A DNA stretch of 64,000 nucleotides. It comes from Saprospiraceae bacterium. GTDB taxonomy: Bacteria; Bacteroidota; Bacteroidia; Chitinophagales; Saprospiraceae. The translations under genes were made by a program, and so were the position numbers. Numbering within the stretch: the stretch's first letter is position 1; every line of letters starts with the position of its first letter. Shown piece after piece: positions 32,850 through 41,247 of the stretch. The notes beneath the pieces are model-generated. The model was not told the DNA's origin. It ran no database searches and was given only the letters and a program-made list of their open reading frames with translations. The DNA lies in assembly GCA_020631355.1 (NCBI GenBank), contig JAHDHL010000008.1, forward strand, positions 1 to 64,000, written 5' to 3'.

Positions 32850-34913
32850 ATGAAAAAATGTTTTGTAGTCATCATCATGTTCATGATGACAACCCTCAGT
32901 TTATGGTCACAAGAAATCAATGTCGATGACCGAGTAACCATTACCCAATCCAATAAACCTTTCATAGGTGTCTATACATTCGGATACCAAGGATTACCAT
33001 CCTCAGGTTATCCCCAATTCCAATTGAACAATTACGGAGGTACACCCACCAATATCCAAGCAACCAACGATAATTCCATCCTCGGTATGTTCGCTTTCTC
33101 TGGACATAATGGTAGTGCAAAGAAAACCGTAGGTATCCTGCGGGTGAAGTCCATGAATGATTTCAGTAGTAATCTTTCCGCCAGAATGGATTTTCTTATC
33201 GGCCCTAATCGGGAACAAAGAATGACCATCATCGGGGATTCGGGTTTCATCGGAATGGGAACCCAGCTTCCACAGACCCAATTACACATTCAGGGGAATA
33301 CGCCAAATGTAGCAGGTACAACAAGTGACTTGGTGGATGTCCTCGTCGAGGATGACCAGTTTGCCTACTATGAGGCCAAGTCCGATACTTGGGCTGGATA
33401 CACATTCCACACCAATAACTCCTCCCTCAATTCAGGTATGTTCTACAATCACTTCGATAACCATTTGATCTTCACATCAGGTGGTTTACAACCCAGGATG
33501 CTGATAGACAACCAAGGTAGGATAGGAGTAGGATTGAATGGTGACTTACCCACACAAAATATGGATGTTGGTGGCCTGATTAGGATGAGACTTGGCGCAC
33601 AGGCGGGATATATTCCCGTTTCTGATGCCGAGGGCGTCATGAATTGGGTTGACCCCAGTACGATAATGGGTTCACAGAGTCCTTGGTCTTCCAATGTTGC
33701 GAATATTTACTACGATCAAGGAGATGTGTCAATAGGAACCAACAATGCTACTGCTAAGTTGGAAGTAAGGGACACGGATAATCCTACCCATGATGTAACG
33801 ATCAAGGCCACAAGTAATGTCAATTCCACTACTGCTACTGTCATTGAGGCCAACTACGAGAACAACAGTATCTATGACGGCACGGCCATATCTGCATGGA
33901 GTAATACGGTGAGTGGATACGGTTATGCCGTGAGGGGTATAGCAGGGTATATGGGTATTCTGGGGGAAGCTCAGGGTGGTGGTTATACCGGCTCTGCTTT
34001 CGGAGTTTATGGATATGCCAGTGGTGATGCAGGTACACGTTACTCCATATATGGTGATGATGTTACAGGTATGCCGTCAGCAGGTTATGCGGGATATTTC
34101 AATGGTGATGTGAGCGTATTGGGTACATTCAATAATCCTTCTGATGCCAGATTGAAAAAGAATGTAAAGACTTATGAGGACGCATTGGGAATCATCTCTC
34201 AATTGAATGCCAAAACCTATGAATTCAGGAATACAGAGTACGGCCATATGGGACTTCCTGATGGGCGACAAATCGGGTTTATAGCACAGGAGTTGGAAGA
34301 AGTGTTACCATCATTGGTCAAGGAGAACATCCATCCTGAAATTACCGAGCGTGATGGCGAGGGCAATAGGGTCGTTGTCAGGGAAGCTGTGAGTTACAAA
34401 GGAGTGGATTATATGGCATTGATACCCGTACTGGCCCAAGGAATCAAGGAGTTGGATAATGAGAATCAGGAGTTGCAATCTACAAATGAGAAACTGATGG
34501 ATGAGTTGGCGGAGATGAAAGCTCAATTCAATCAGTTAGCCAATCAGGTGAATGAGAAATTCAATCAGATGGAGGAGGATATGAGCCAGTGCTGCATGAC
34601 AGAAATTGATTCAAGAATGACGAATACGGATATAGATTTGAATGGTGGTGATATGGCTACTTTAGAACAGAATATACCCAATCCGTTCCATCAGCAAACC
34701 ATCATCAAGTACTATATTCCGTCCTCAGCCCAAAATGCCATTTTGACCATAACCGATATGAGGGGAGCCCCTCTGAAGTCAGTTGACCTTGTGGAAACAG
34801 GTTTGGGAACAGTGACCATCAATGCCAATGAACTTCCTGTTGGAACATACATCTACTCCCTTTTTGTGGATGGTAGACAAATTGCTTCTAAGCAAATGAT
34901 TCTTGTAAAATAA
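32850..34913 (+). CDS. Secreted tail-fibre-like protein 2 (S74 chaperone domain, T9SS type A)
   Basis: 687 residues, the shortest of the four. Signal peptide with TTLSLWSQ. The N-terminal module is conserved (DRVTITQSNKPFIGVYTFGY). The shaft has three degenerate GIGT repeats (FIGMGTQLP, RIGVGLNGD, DVSIGTNNA) and a Gly-rich stretch like that of protein 1. Chaperone opening NNPSDARLKKNVKTYEDAL, dyad Ser431/Lys436, with QIGFIAQELEEVLPSLVKEN close to protein 1. A coiled coil and DMSQCC follow, then the sorting domain LEQNIPNPFHQQTIIKYY ending KQMILVK, almost the same as in protein 1 at both protein and DNA level. This looks like a recent duplication or gene conversion of the 3' part. Confidence 0.88.
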   Translation: MKKCFVVIIMFMMTTLSLWSQEINVDDRVTITQSNKPFIGVYTFGYQGLPSSGYPQFQLNNYGGTPTNIQATNDNSILGMFAFSGHNGSAKKTVGILRVKSMNDFSSNLSARMDFLIGPNREQRMTIIGDSGFIGMGTQLPQTQLHIQGNTPNVAGTTSDLVDVLVEDDQFAYYEAKSDTWAGYTFHTNNSSLNSGMFYNHFDNHLIFTSGGLQPRMLIDNQGRIGVGLNGDLPTQNMDVGGLIRMRLGAQAGYIPVSDAEGVMNWVDPSTIMGSQSPWSSNVANIYYDQGDVSIGTNNATAKLEVRDTDNPTHDVTIKATSNVNSTTATVIEANYENNSIYDGTAISAWSNTVSGYGYAVRGIAGYMGILGEAQGGGYTGSAFGVYGYASGDAGTRYSIYGDDVTGMPSAGYAGYFNGDVSVLGTFNNPSDARLKKNVKTYEDALGIISQLNAKTYEFRNTEYGHMGLPDGRQIGFIAQELEEVLPSLVKENIHPEITERDGEGNRVVVREAVSYKGVDYMALIPVLAQGIKELDNENQELQSTNEKLMDELAEMKAQFNQLANQVNEKFNQMEEDMSQCCMTEIDSRMTNTDIDLNGGDMATLEQNIPNPFHQQTIIKYYIPSSAQNAILTITDMRGAPLKSVDLVETGLGTVTINANELPVGTYIYSLFVDGRQIASKQMILVK

Positions 34914-34936
34914 TTTCGATATAAAAACAACGCCAA

Positions 34937-34971
34937 AATGGCCTCCTGGGAAATTTTCCGAGGAGGCTTTT
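34937..34971 (+). terminator. Terminator after tail-fibre-like gene 2
   Basis: GCCTCCT (34941-34947) pairs with AGGAGGC (34961-34967), with inner GGGAAA/TTTTCC pairing, followed by TTTT. Confidence 0.88.
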
Positions 34972-35001
34972 AAGCGTAAGGTATCCGCTGAAAGCATATT
35001 G

Positions 35002-35032
35002 ATTCCGATTCTCGTTTGGGGTGAATCGGAAT
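35002..35032 (+). promoter_or_regulatory. Inverted repeat in the gap before tail-fibre-like gene 3
   Basis: ATTCCGATTC (35002-35011) pairs perfectly with GAATCGGAAT (35023-35032) across an 11-nt loop. It is not followed by a T-run, so it may be an operator. The rest of this 370-bp gap (34914-35283) is AT-rich with only a weak TAAGTTTA box near 35232. Confidence 0.4.
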
Positions 35033-35283
35033 TCGTCATTAAATAATTTCTAATTGCGGTAACATCTAATTCATAGAGGGTATTGATTGTGGAATGCTTA
35101 TGTGATGAAATGAATGATTGTGTTTCACAAAATATCTTGTAATAAATTGATATATAGTGATTTATTGTTTTTTAATGAGTTTTTGGGAGTCACATTCTAA
35201 TAATTTCAAACTGGCATTTAGTGTCATTATTCTTAAGTTTATATAACGGATCTGAAATATTTTCATTGAATCTAAATACCAAA

Positions 35284-37611
35284 ATGATGAAAAACTTATT
35301 ACTAACATCTTTCGCATTGCTATTTTCAATAGGCATTTTTGCACAGGAAGTCAATGCGGACGATAGGGTGAATATCACCCAAGCCAACAAACCATTTATC
35401 GGGGTTTATGCCTTTGGATACCAAGGCTCACCCAACCCCGGTTACCCTCAATTCCAATTGAATAATTATGGCGGTGTACCCGGAGCCGTAGAGGCTACTG
35501 CCGATAATTCCATCTTGGGTATGTTCCAGTTCTCAGGGCATAATGGCTCTGCAAAAAGAACCGTAGGTGTACTCAGGGTAAGAGCATTGGACAATTTCGC
35601 TGCAACACAAAGTGCAAGGATGGATTTCCAATTGGGCCCACAACGCCAACTAAGAATGTCTATCCTTGGGGATAATGGTAATATCGGTATCGGTACTGAT
35701 GCACCTGCTACTCCGCTTCACATTTACAGGGAAGACGAAAATGCTGATGTGACCATCGAAGCATCCAGTGAATCCAACCTGAACAGCCCGAAGCTTTTCT
35801 TCCGGTCCAATGCTACTATTAATGACCAGTTATCCATCATCAAATGGGGTAACTCAGCTACGGGAAGTACACTAAGTGATGGCTCCTTGGATCTGGCCGG
35901 TTTATCGGAAATCAGAACGGGAGCAGCATCAACCGGAGGCTTGTTGATGGGAACAATCAATTATGCTCCTGCCATGCTAGCCACAAATAATAATATTGCA
36001 CTGATTGCCACCCCTGACCAAAGAATTGGTGTAGGGAACACGGTACCCAATACCAAGATGGATGTTGCCACTGATCCTACCCTTGATGGCTCCATTGGTG
36101 TGATTCGGGCAAGAACCAATTATGTCGGTAGTTCCGATGTTCGTGCCGTAGAGGGCCACTCAGTAACCAACCCGGGCTTTGGTGTCGGTGGCTACTTCAC
36201 AGGTGGTTATAGGGGGGCATATATCTATAATGACGGTGCAGAATACACTGGAAGCTCCTATGGTGCCTATATGTATGCCAATGGTACTGCGGGTACCAGA
36301 TATGGTTCATACTCATTAGCGGACAATGATGGAGGTAATTTGTCATATGGCGCATATGCAATAGGTAGGGACGCTACCACGAATTATGGTATCTATGCCA
36401 CTGCTTTCGGAGGTACAAACAACTATGCCGGATATTTCCAAGGAGAAACTGTCATTAATACAGATTCAGGTAATTTGCAGATCAGGGACGAAAGTGCAGA
36501 TAAAGGAATTTATTTTGACGGAGAGAACAACGGTGATAATGTAACAGTAAAAAGTATCGAAGATGATGATGACTTATTGTCCATCAGTACCGATGTTGAA
36601 AGGGTAGGTATCAATACCCTGCCTTATTTCACATTTGATATACATCATGAACTAGGTGTTCCTAGTAATGGAGAAGTTGCTATAGAGGATAGTGGTATTG
36701 GTAATTATAATGGATTGAATATCCATAATAACTACAATGGCCTTTTGGATAATCACTGGACCATGTATGCCTATTCGGATGCAAGATTGGCCTTGTACAG
36801 GGATGGTCAACAAGTAGGACAATTCAACGGAACGACTGGTTCTTATACGACTACTTCTGACCGTAAGTTGAAGCGTGATATCAAGGAAATGGATTCCCAG
36901 ATGGAAAAAATCATGGAATTGAAACCTAGTACCTATATCTACAAGAGAGACAAGGAAAATATCACTCGTTATGGTCTGATTGCTCAGGAGGTACACGAAG
37001 TGTATCCTCAGTTGGCACCCATTATGACCAATAAGACAGACGGAGATAAGGAAGACATCAGAGGTGTGACTTATACCGAATTCATTCCTATCCTAATCGC
37101 TGGTCTACAAGAGCAATACGGAAAGGTAAAGGAAGGAGAGGAAGAAATAGAGGAGTTGAAAGAAGCCAATGACGAGTTGAGGGCAGAATTGGATGTTATG
37201 AAAGATAAGATGGCTGAAATGGCCCAGATGATGAGCGATATGAATGATAAGTTCAATTTGATTGAGGATGATATGAGCCAGTGTTGTGCAGGTGCGGAAG
37301 AAAGAAAAGGTGATGCTGCTAATACTTTCGTTGAATTGAACGGTGCGGATGTCCCATCATTGGAGCAGAATACTCCTAATCCATTCTACGAACAGACGGT
37401 TATCAACTACTATGTCCCATCCTATGCTAAGAAGTCCATTATGACAATTACGGACCTTAAGGGATCCCCATTGAAATCCGTTAACCTAGAAGGTACAGGA
37501 TTGGGTACCGTAACCATCAATGCGAATGAACTACCTGCGGGTACTTATATTTATACCTTATTTGTTGATGGAAGACAAGTGGCTTCCAAGCAAATGATTT
37601 TGGTACACTAA
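35284..37611 (+). CDS. Secreted tail-fibre-like protein 3 (S74 chaperone domain, T9SS type A)
   Basis: 775 residues from ATG 35284 (MMKNLLLTSFALLFSIGIFAQ, a good signal peptide). The longer frame back to 35221 starts with GTG and would spoil the signal. The conserved module follows (DRVNITQANKPFIGVYAFGY), then a shaft with GIGT repeats (NIGIGTDAP, RIGVGNTVP, RVGINTLPY) and a Tyr/Gly-rich region. The chaperone domain opens TTSDRKLKRDIKEMDSQMEKIM with dyad Ser525/Lys530, and it has RYGLIAQEVHEVYP, the same subtype as protein 4. A coiled coil and DMSQCC follow. The sorting domain (SLEQNTPNPFYEQTVINYY, SPLKSVNLEGTGLGTVTIN) is the subtype of protein 1, so the gene is mosaic. Confidence 0.88.
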   Translation: MMKNLLLTSFALLFSIGIFAQEVNADDRVNITQANKPFIGVYAFGYQGSPNPGYPQFQLNNYGGVPGAVEATADNSILGMFQFSGHNGSAKRTVGVLRVRALDNFAATQSARMDFQLGPQRQLRMSILGDNGNIGIGTDAPATPLHIYREDENADVTIEASSESNLNSPKLFFRSNATINDQLSIIKWGNSATGSTLSDGSLDLAGLSEIRTGAASTGGLLMGTINYAPAMLATNNNIALIATPDQRIGVGNTVPNTKMDVATDPTLDGSIGVIRARTNYVGSSDVRAVEGHSVTNPGFGVGGYFTGGYRGAYIYNDGAEYTGSSYGAYMYANGTAGTRYGSYSLADNDGGNLSYGAYAIGRDATTNYGIYATAFGGTNNYAGYFQGETVINTDSGNLQIRDESADKGIYFDGENNGDNVTVKSIEDDDDLLSISTDVERVGINTLPYFTFDIHHELGVPSNGEVAIEDSGIGNYNGLNIHNNYNGLLDNHWTMYAYSDARLALYRDGQQVGQFNGTTGSYTTTSDRKLKRDIKEMDSQMEKIMELKPSTYIYKRDKENITRYGLIAQEVHEVYPQLAPIMTNKTDGDKEDIRGVTYTEFIPILIAGLQEQYGKVKEGEEEIEELKEANDELRAELDVMKDKMAEMAQMMSDMNDKFNLIEDDMSQCCAGAEERKGDAANTFVELNGADVPSLEQNTPNPFYEQTVINYYVPSYAKKSIMTITDLKGSPLKSVNLEGTGLGTVTINANELPAGTYIYTLFVDGRQVASKQMILVH

Positions 37612-37635
37612 TCATTGTAATGATTATTGATTTGG

Positions 37636-37666
37636 AAGCCCTCATGCCTTGCATGGGGGCTTTTTA
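37636..37666 (+). terminator. Terminator after tail-fibre-like gene 3
   Basis: AAGCCCTCATGC (37636-37647), ctt loop, GCATGGGGGCTT (37651-37662) with one G-U pair, then TTT and AT-rich DNA. Confidence 0.9.
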
Positions 37667-38003
37667 TATTGATAATAATATTCATTGGAATTCACAAAAA
37701 GGTTGAATTTTGTTTTCAATAAATTAATAATCAACCAATTATAATAATTGATTCGTTGGTTTTGTTTCACAAATCCCGAATTTAAGATTGTCCATTGCAT
37801 TTAAGTTTGATAGTTTTAATTGATAATGGAACTAGCAGATTCCAAATACAACCAAATGAATTATCATTTTGGCAAAGGGTAGGGCTTTCGGATTCGTTCC
37901 ACAGCCTTATCCTAGCCAAATTCACCTTTTGGGGTGAAAAATGAGCCAGCATCTTGCCCTATCATTGACTTGTTATTGAATCATTCATCTAAATTCAAGT
38001 CAA
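37667..38003 (+). promoter_or_regulatory. Gap before tail-fibre-like gene 4
   Basis: 337 bp without a gene. TTCACC (37921-37926) and GGTGAA (37933-37938) form a short dyad. CATTGACTTG lies at 37963-37972, 31 nt before the ATG, as also seen before gene 2. No TAnnTTTG box was recognised. Confidence 0.3.
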
Positions 38004-40421
38004 ATGAGAATATTTATTTTAATCGTCCTTTTGGGATTGTTTTCCACAATGGCTTTCGCACAGGAAGTGGATGCGGATGACAGGGTTAATATTACCCAAG
38101 TAAGCAAACCATTCATTGGGGTATATGCCTTTGGTTACCAAGGCTCGCCCAATCCGGGTTATCCCCAATTCCAATTGAATAATTATGGAGGAGTGCCCGG
38201 AAGTGTGGCTGCCACCGCAGATAATTCCATCCTAGGAATGTTCCAGTTTTCGGGACATGATGGTTCTGCTAAGAAAACAGTGGGTGTAATCCGTGTGCGG
38301 TCAATGGATAATTTTGCCACGAACCTAACCTCAAGAATGGATTTCCAAATCGGTCCGCAACGTCAGCTAAGGATGACCATCCTCGGAGACAACGGATACA
38401 TAGGTATGGGTACGGATACCCCGGAGTCGAATCTCCATGTCGATAGTGAGACAGGTTCGGCCAATGCCAAGATTACCTCAGTGGATGGGTCATCACTTTT
38501 ATTAAGGGCGGGAACGAATGATAATGATGCCTTGGAAGTGGCCAAGTACGGAGCAGGTAATGTGCTTTTACAAGACGCTGTTCCCCTAGCCAATACATCC
38601 ATGATAGCAACGGGAAGTGCATCGACAAGTGGCCTCATCCTAGGAACCCGCTCCAGCAATCCCACTTATCTGATGACGGATGGGGCAATGCGAATGATGG
38701 TGGATGACGATGGTCAGATAGGGGTGAATACCACCAGTCCCAATGCAAGATTACATATCGAAACAGACGACTCATCTACGGAATTCGGTATTAGGAGTGA
38801 AGTGAATTATTCTGGTAGCTTCGATGTGAGAGCCATTTATGGTTCCAGTGTAACCAATCCCGGTTTCGGTTATGGTGGACAATTCATCGGAGGGTACAGA
38901 GGGTCTTACAGCCTCGCCCAAGGTTCGACTTATACCGGGACCTCCATTGGAGCGTATAATATATCGACAGGTACGGCAGGTTCCAGGCGTGGGGCTTACA
39001 ATTTCGGTAATAATCCGGGAGGTAACAATGCCTACGGAAGTTATGATGAGGGTAGGGATGCCATAAATAACTATGGATCATACAACACCGCTTCTGGGGG
39101 TAGTGTGGCCTACGGAACCTATTCGTCTGCTGGCGGAGCTGTTACTAACTGGGCTTCTTACATGGATACTGGGAATAACTATATGAAGGATTCACTTTTC
39201 ATAGGTTCGAATACCAACCAAAGGGCAAGATTGGACGTGTCAGGAACGTCATATTTTGATGATAATGTGACCCTGAATGGGGCGAATGCATATTTCAATA
39301 TGATAGATGCCACAACGAATGATGGAATACGAATAGCTTCCGAATCCGGAGGCGGCATCATTCAGGTTAGGGAATTCCCAACTGACGACATCCTCTCCGT
39401 TTGGAATACAAGCACAGAACGTTTCGGAATCCGACAGGAACCTAACTATACATTGGATGTATTATTCCCAACGGGGATTCCAAGTGCTACTGCGGGTAAT
39501 GGCCTTAACCTGAGGAATGCTGCGGGTGGTGACGATAGCCACTGGACCCTTTATGTTTACTCGTCCAATAACCTCAACTTATTCCACGATGGCAATAACA
39601 TCGGTTCTTTCAATGCAACTACCGGTAATTATACTGCACTTTCAGATCGGACAAAGAAGAAGAATATCGAGGAGTTGGAATCCCAGATGGAAAAAATCAT
39701 GCAATTGAAACCGAGTACCTATATTTTCAAGCATGACAAGGAAAACGCAATACAGTATGGTTTGATTTCGCAGGAGGTCATGGAAGTATATCCCGAAATG
39801 GTGAATAAGATGACGAATGCCGCAGATGGGGATACGGAAGAATTATATGGAATAGAATATGCCACTTTCGTTCCTGTATTGATAGCTGGTCTTCAGGAAC
39901 ACCAAGTGGTAATTGAGGAGAAAGAAGAAGAAATCGAGGAGCTGAAACAACGCAATGAGGATTTGGTGGCGGATAATGCAAATCTGAACGATAAGGTGAA
40001 TGAACTCACCCAAGAGATGGAGCAGGTGAAGCAAATGCTAGCAGGTTTGAATGATAGGTTCAATCAGGTGGAAGAAGATATGAGCCAATGTTGTATGGAG
40101 GAATTGAATGGTAAGGTGGGAATGTCGTCGACTACCTTGGAATTGGAGGATGATGGACAGGAGGCATTTTTGGAGCAGAATGCTCCGAATCCGTTTCATG
40201 CCGAAACCATCATCAAATACTATGTGCCTACATCAGCCAAGGATGCTAAAATGGTGATTACGAATCATCAGGGACGTATCATTAAAACAGCCGACTTGCC
40301 TAATGCAGGCTTAGGACAGCTGTTCATCAAGGCAGGTGAGTTGTCTCCGGGGACTTATGCTTATACCTTGTATGTCAATGACCGAATCGTAGCAACGAAA
40401 CAGATGATTCTTGTAAGATAA
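38004..40421 (+). CDS. Secreted tail-fibre-like protein 4 (S74 chaperone domain, T9SS type A)
   Basis: 805 residues, the longest copy. Signal peptide ends STMAFAQ. The conserved module is DRVNITQVSKPFIGVYAFGY. The shaft has repeats YIGMGTDTP, QIGVNTTSP, LFIGSNTNQ and RFGIRQEPN, plus a Gly/Ser/Tyr-rich stretch about residues 280-380. Chaperone opening ALSDRTKKKNIEELESQMEKIM, dyad Ser547/Lys552, with QYGLISQEVMEVYPEM as in protein 3. A long coiled coil (residues about 640-700) leads to DMSQCC. The sorting domain FLEQNAPNPFHAETIIKYY ... KQMILVR is the most divergent of the four (TADLPNAGLGQLFIKAGELSPG). It has its own terminator. Confidence 0.88.
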   Translation: MRIFILIVLLGLFSTMAFAQEVDADDRVNITQVSKPFIGVYAFGYQGSPNPGYPQFQLNNYGGVPGSVAATADNSILGMFQFSGHDGSAKKTVGVIRVRSMDNFATNLTSRMDFQIGPQRQLRMTILGDNGYIGMGTDTPESNLHVDSETGSANAKITSVDGSSLLLRAGTNDNDALEVAKYGAGNVLLQDAVPLANTSMIATGSASTSGLILGTRSSNPTYLMTDGAMRMMVDDDGQIGVNTTSPNARLHIETDDSSTEFGIRSEVNYSGSFDVRAIYGSSVTNPGFGYGGQFIGGYRGSYSLAQGSTYTGTSIGAYNISTGTAGSRRGAYNFGNNPGGNNAYGSYDEGRDAINNYGSYNTASGGSVAYGTYSSAGGAVTNWASYMDTGNNYMKDSLFIGSNTNQRARLDVSGTSYFDDNVTLNGANAYFNMIDATTNDGIRIASESGGGIIQVREFPTDDILSVWNTSTERFGIRQEPNYTLDVLFPTGIPSATAGNGLNLRNAAGGDDSHWTLYVYSSNNLNLFHDGNNIGSFNATTGNYTALSDRTKKKNIEELESQMEKIMQLKPSTYIFKHDKENAIQYGLISQEVMEVYPEMVNKMTNAADGDTEELYGIEYATFVPVLIAGLQEHQVVIEEKEEEIEELKQRNEDLVADNANLNDKVNELTQEMEQVKQMLAGLNDRFNQVEEDMSQCCMEELNGKVGMSSTTLELEDDGQEAFLEQNAPNPFHAETIIKYYVPTSAKDAKMVITNHQGRIIKTADLPNAGLGQLFIKAGELSPGTYAYTLYVNDRIVATKQMILVR

Positions 40422-40445
40422 ATAATCAGGATGTTTTGATTGGAA

Positions 40446-40489
40446 TTAGCCCTGACTCCTGCATGTAAGGAGTCAGGGCTAATGTTTTT
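40446..40489 (+). terminator. Terminator after tail-fibre-like gene 4
   Basis: Perfect 15-bp stem TTAGCCCTGACTCCT (40446-40460) and AGGAGTCAGGGCTAA (40468-40482), 7-nt loop, then TGTTTTT. Confidence 0.93.
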
Positions 40490-40517
40490 GTTCGATGCAA
40501 ATATTCACCGGATACCC

Positions 40518-40555
40518 TAACTTTGCAAAACATCGAACCCAAGTGGTTAGGGTTC
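40518..40555 (+). promoter_or_regulatory. Promoter box and leader hairpin of the DUF6428 gene
   Basis: TAACTTTG (40518-40525) matches the -7 consensus. In the expected leader GAACCC (40535-40540) pairs with GGGTTC (40550-40555). The ATG follows 25 bp later. The hairpin could be an operator or a leader element. Confidence 0.45.
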
Positions 40556-40580
40556 TTTCTACATACTCAAAAATGAATAT

Positions 40581-41048
40581 ATGAGACTATCAGCGTTCAA
40601 AAAGGCATTGACTTCATTCGATACACTGGATTTTATTCTTCCTGATGGTACACAAGTCCCATCCCATTACCATGTGACGGAAGTAGGGCAGGTGACTAAG
40701 AAATTCATTGATTGTGGAGGAACAGTTCGTGAGGAAATGGTCGTGAATTTCCAACTGTGGTATGCTGATGATAAGCATCATCGCCTTACGGCCAATAAAT
40801 TACTTCAGATCATCAATATAGCAGAGGAACAATTGGCCCTTCAGGATGCCGAGATAGAAGTGGAATACCAATCTGATACCATAGGTAAATACGGTATGGA
40901 ATTCAAGGACGGTACATTTCATCTCACTACAAAAATGACGGATTGCCTAGCGCTTGATAAATGTGATGTCCCACAACCTAAGAAGAAGATCAATCTTTCC
41001 GATCTAGTATTGAATAATAATTGTACACCCGGGAGTGGATGTTGCTAG
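40581..41048 (+). CDS. DUF6428-like protein with Cys-rich C-terminus
   Basis: A 155-residue protein. The pattern of the first 100 residues (MRLSAFKKAL, LPDGTQVPSHYHVTEVGQV, FIDCGGTVREE, VNFQLWYADD, HRLTANKLLQII) is that of the DUF6428 family, which I recall as often lying beside ArsR-type regulators. The end CTPGSGCC together with CGG and DCLALDKC gives seven cysteines, consistent with binding a thiophilic metal or metalloid. There are no ars genes in this window. It is a single gene. The actual function is unknown. Confidence 0.7.
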   Translation: MRLSAFKKALTSFDTLDFILPDGTQVPSHYHVTEVGQVTKKFIDCGGTVREEMVVNFQLWYADDKHHRLTANKLLQIINIAEEQLALQDAEIEVEYQSDTIGKYGMEFKDGTFHLTTKMTDCLALDKCDVPQPKKKINLSDLVLNNNCTPGSGCC

Positions 41049-41247
41049 GGGTTTAATTCTTATGGATTGAATAATTTTGATAAGAGGTATTGAATTCTTT
41101 AATGAATGTTCCAATTCTGAAATCAATACAATTGAGAATCCCATAGCAAAGCATATTTGAAAAGGATGACCCTATTCCTGTTATGGAATCCACTTGGTGC
41201 AATAATAATTGTTTCAAATGGATTATTACCACATAACCTAATTCGAA

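Noticed and set aside
35221-35283. GTG start for fibre gene 3
   Set aside because: It would place 21 non-signal residues before a good signal peptide. ATG 35284 matches the paralogues.
30316-40421. A prophage or phage tail region
   Set aside because: The chaperone domain is phage-like, but all four proteins have signal peptides and T9SS tails, and no capsid, terminase, baseplate or integrase gene is near.
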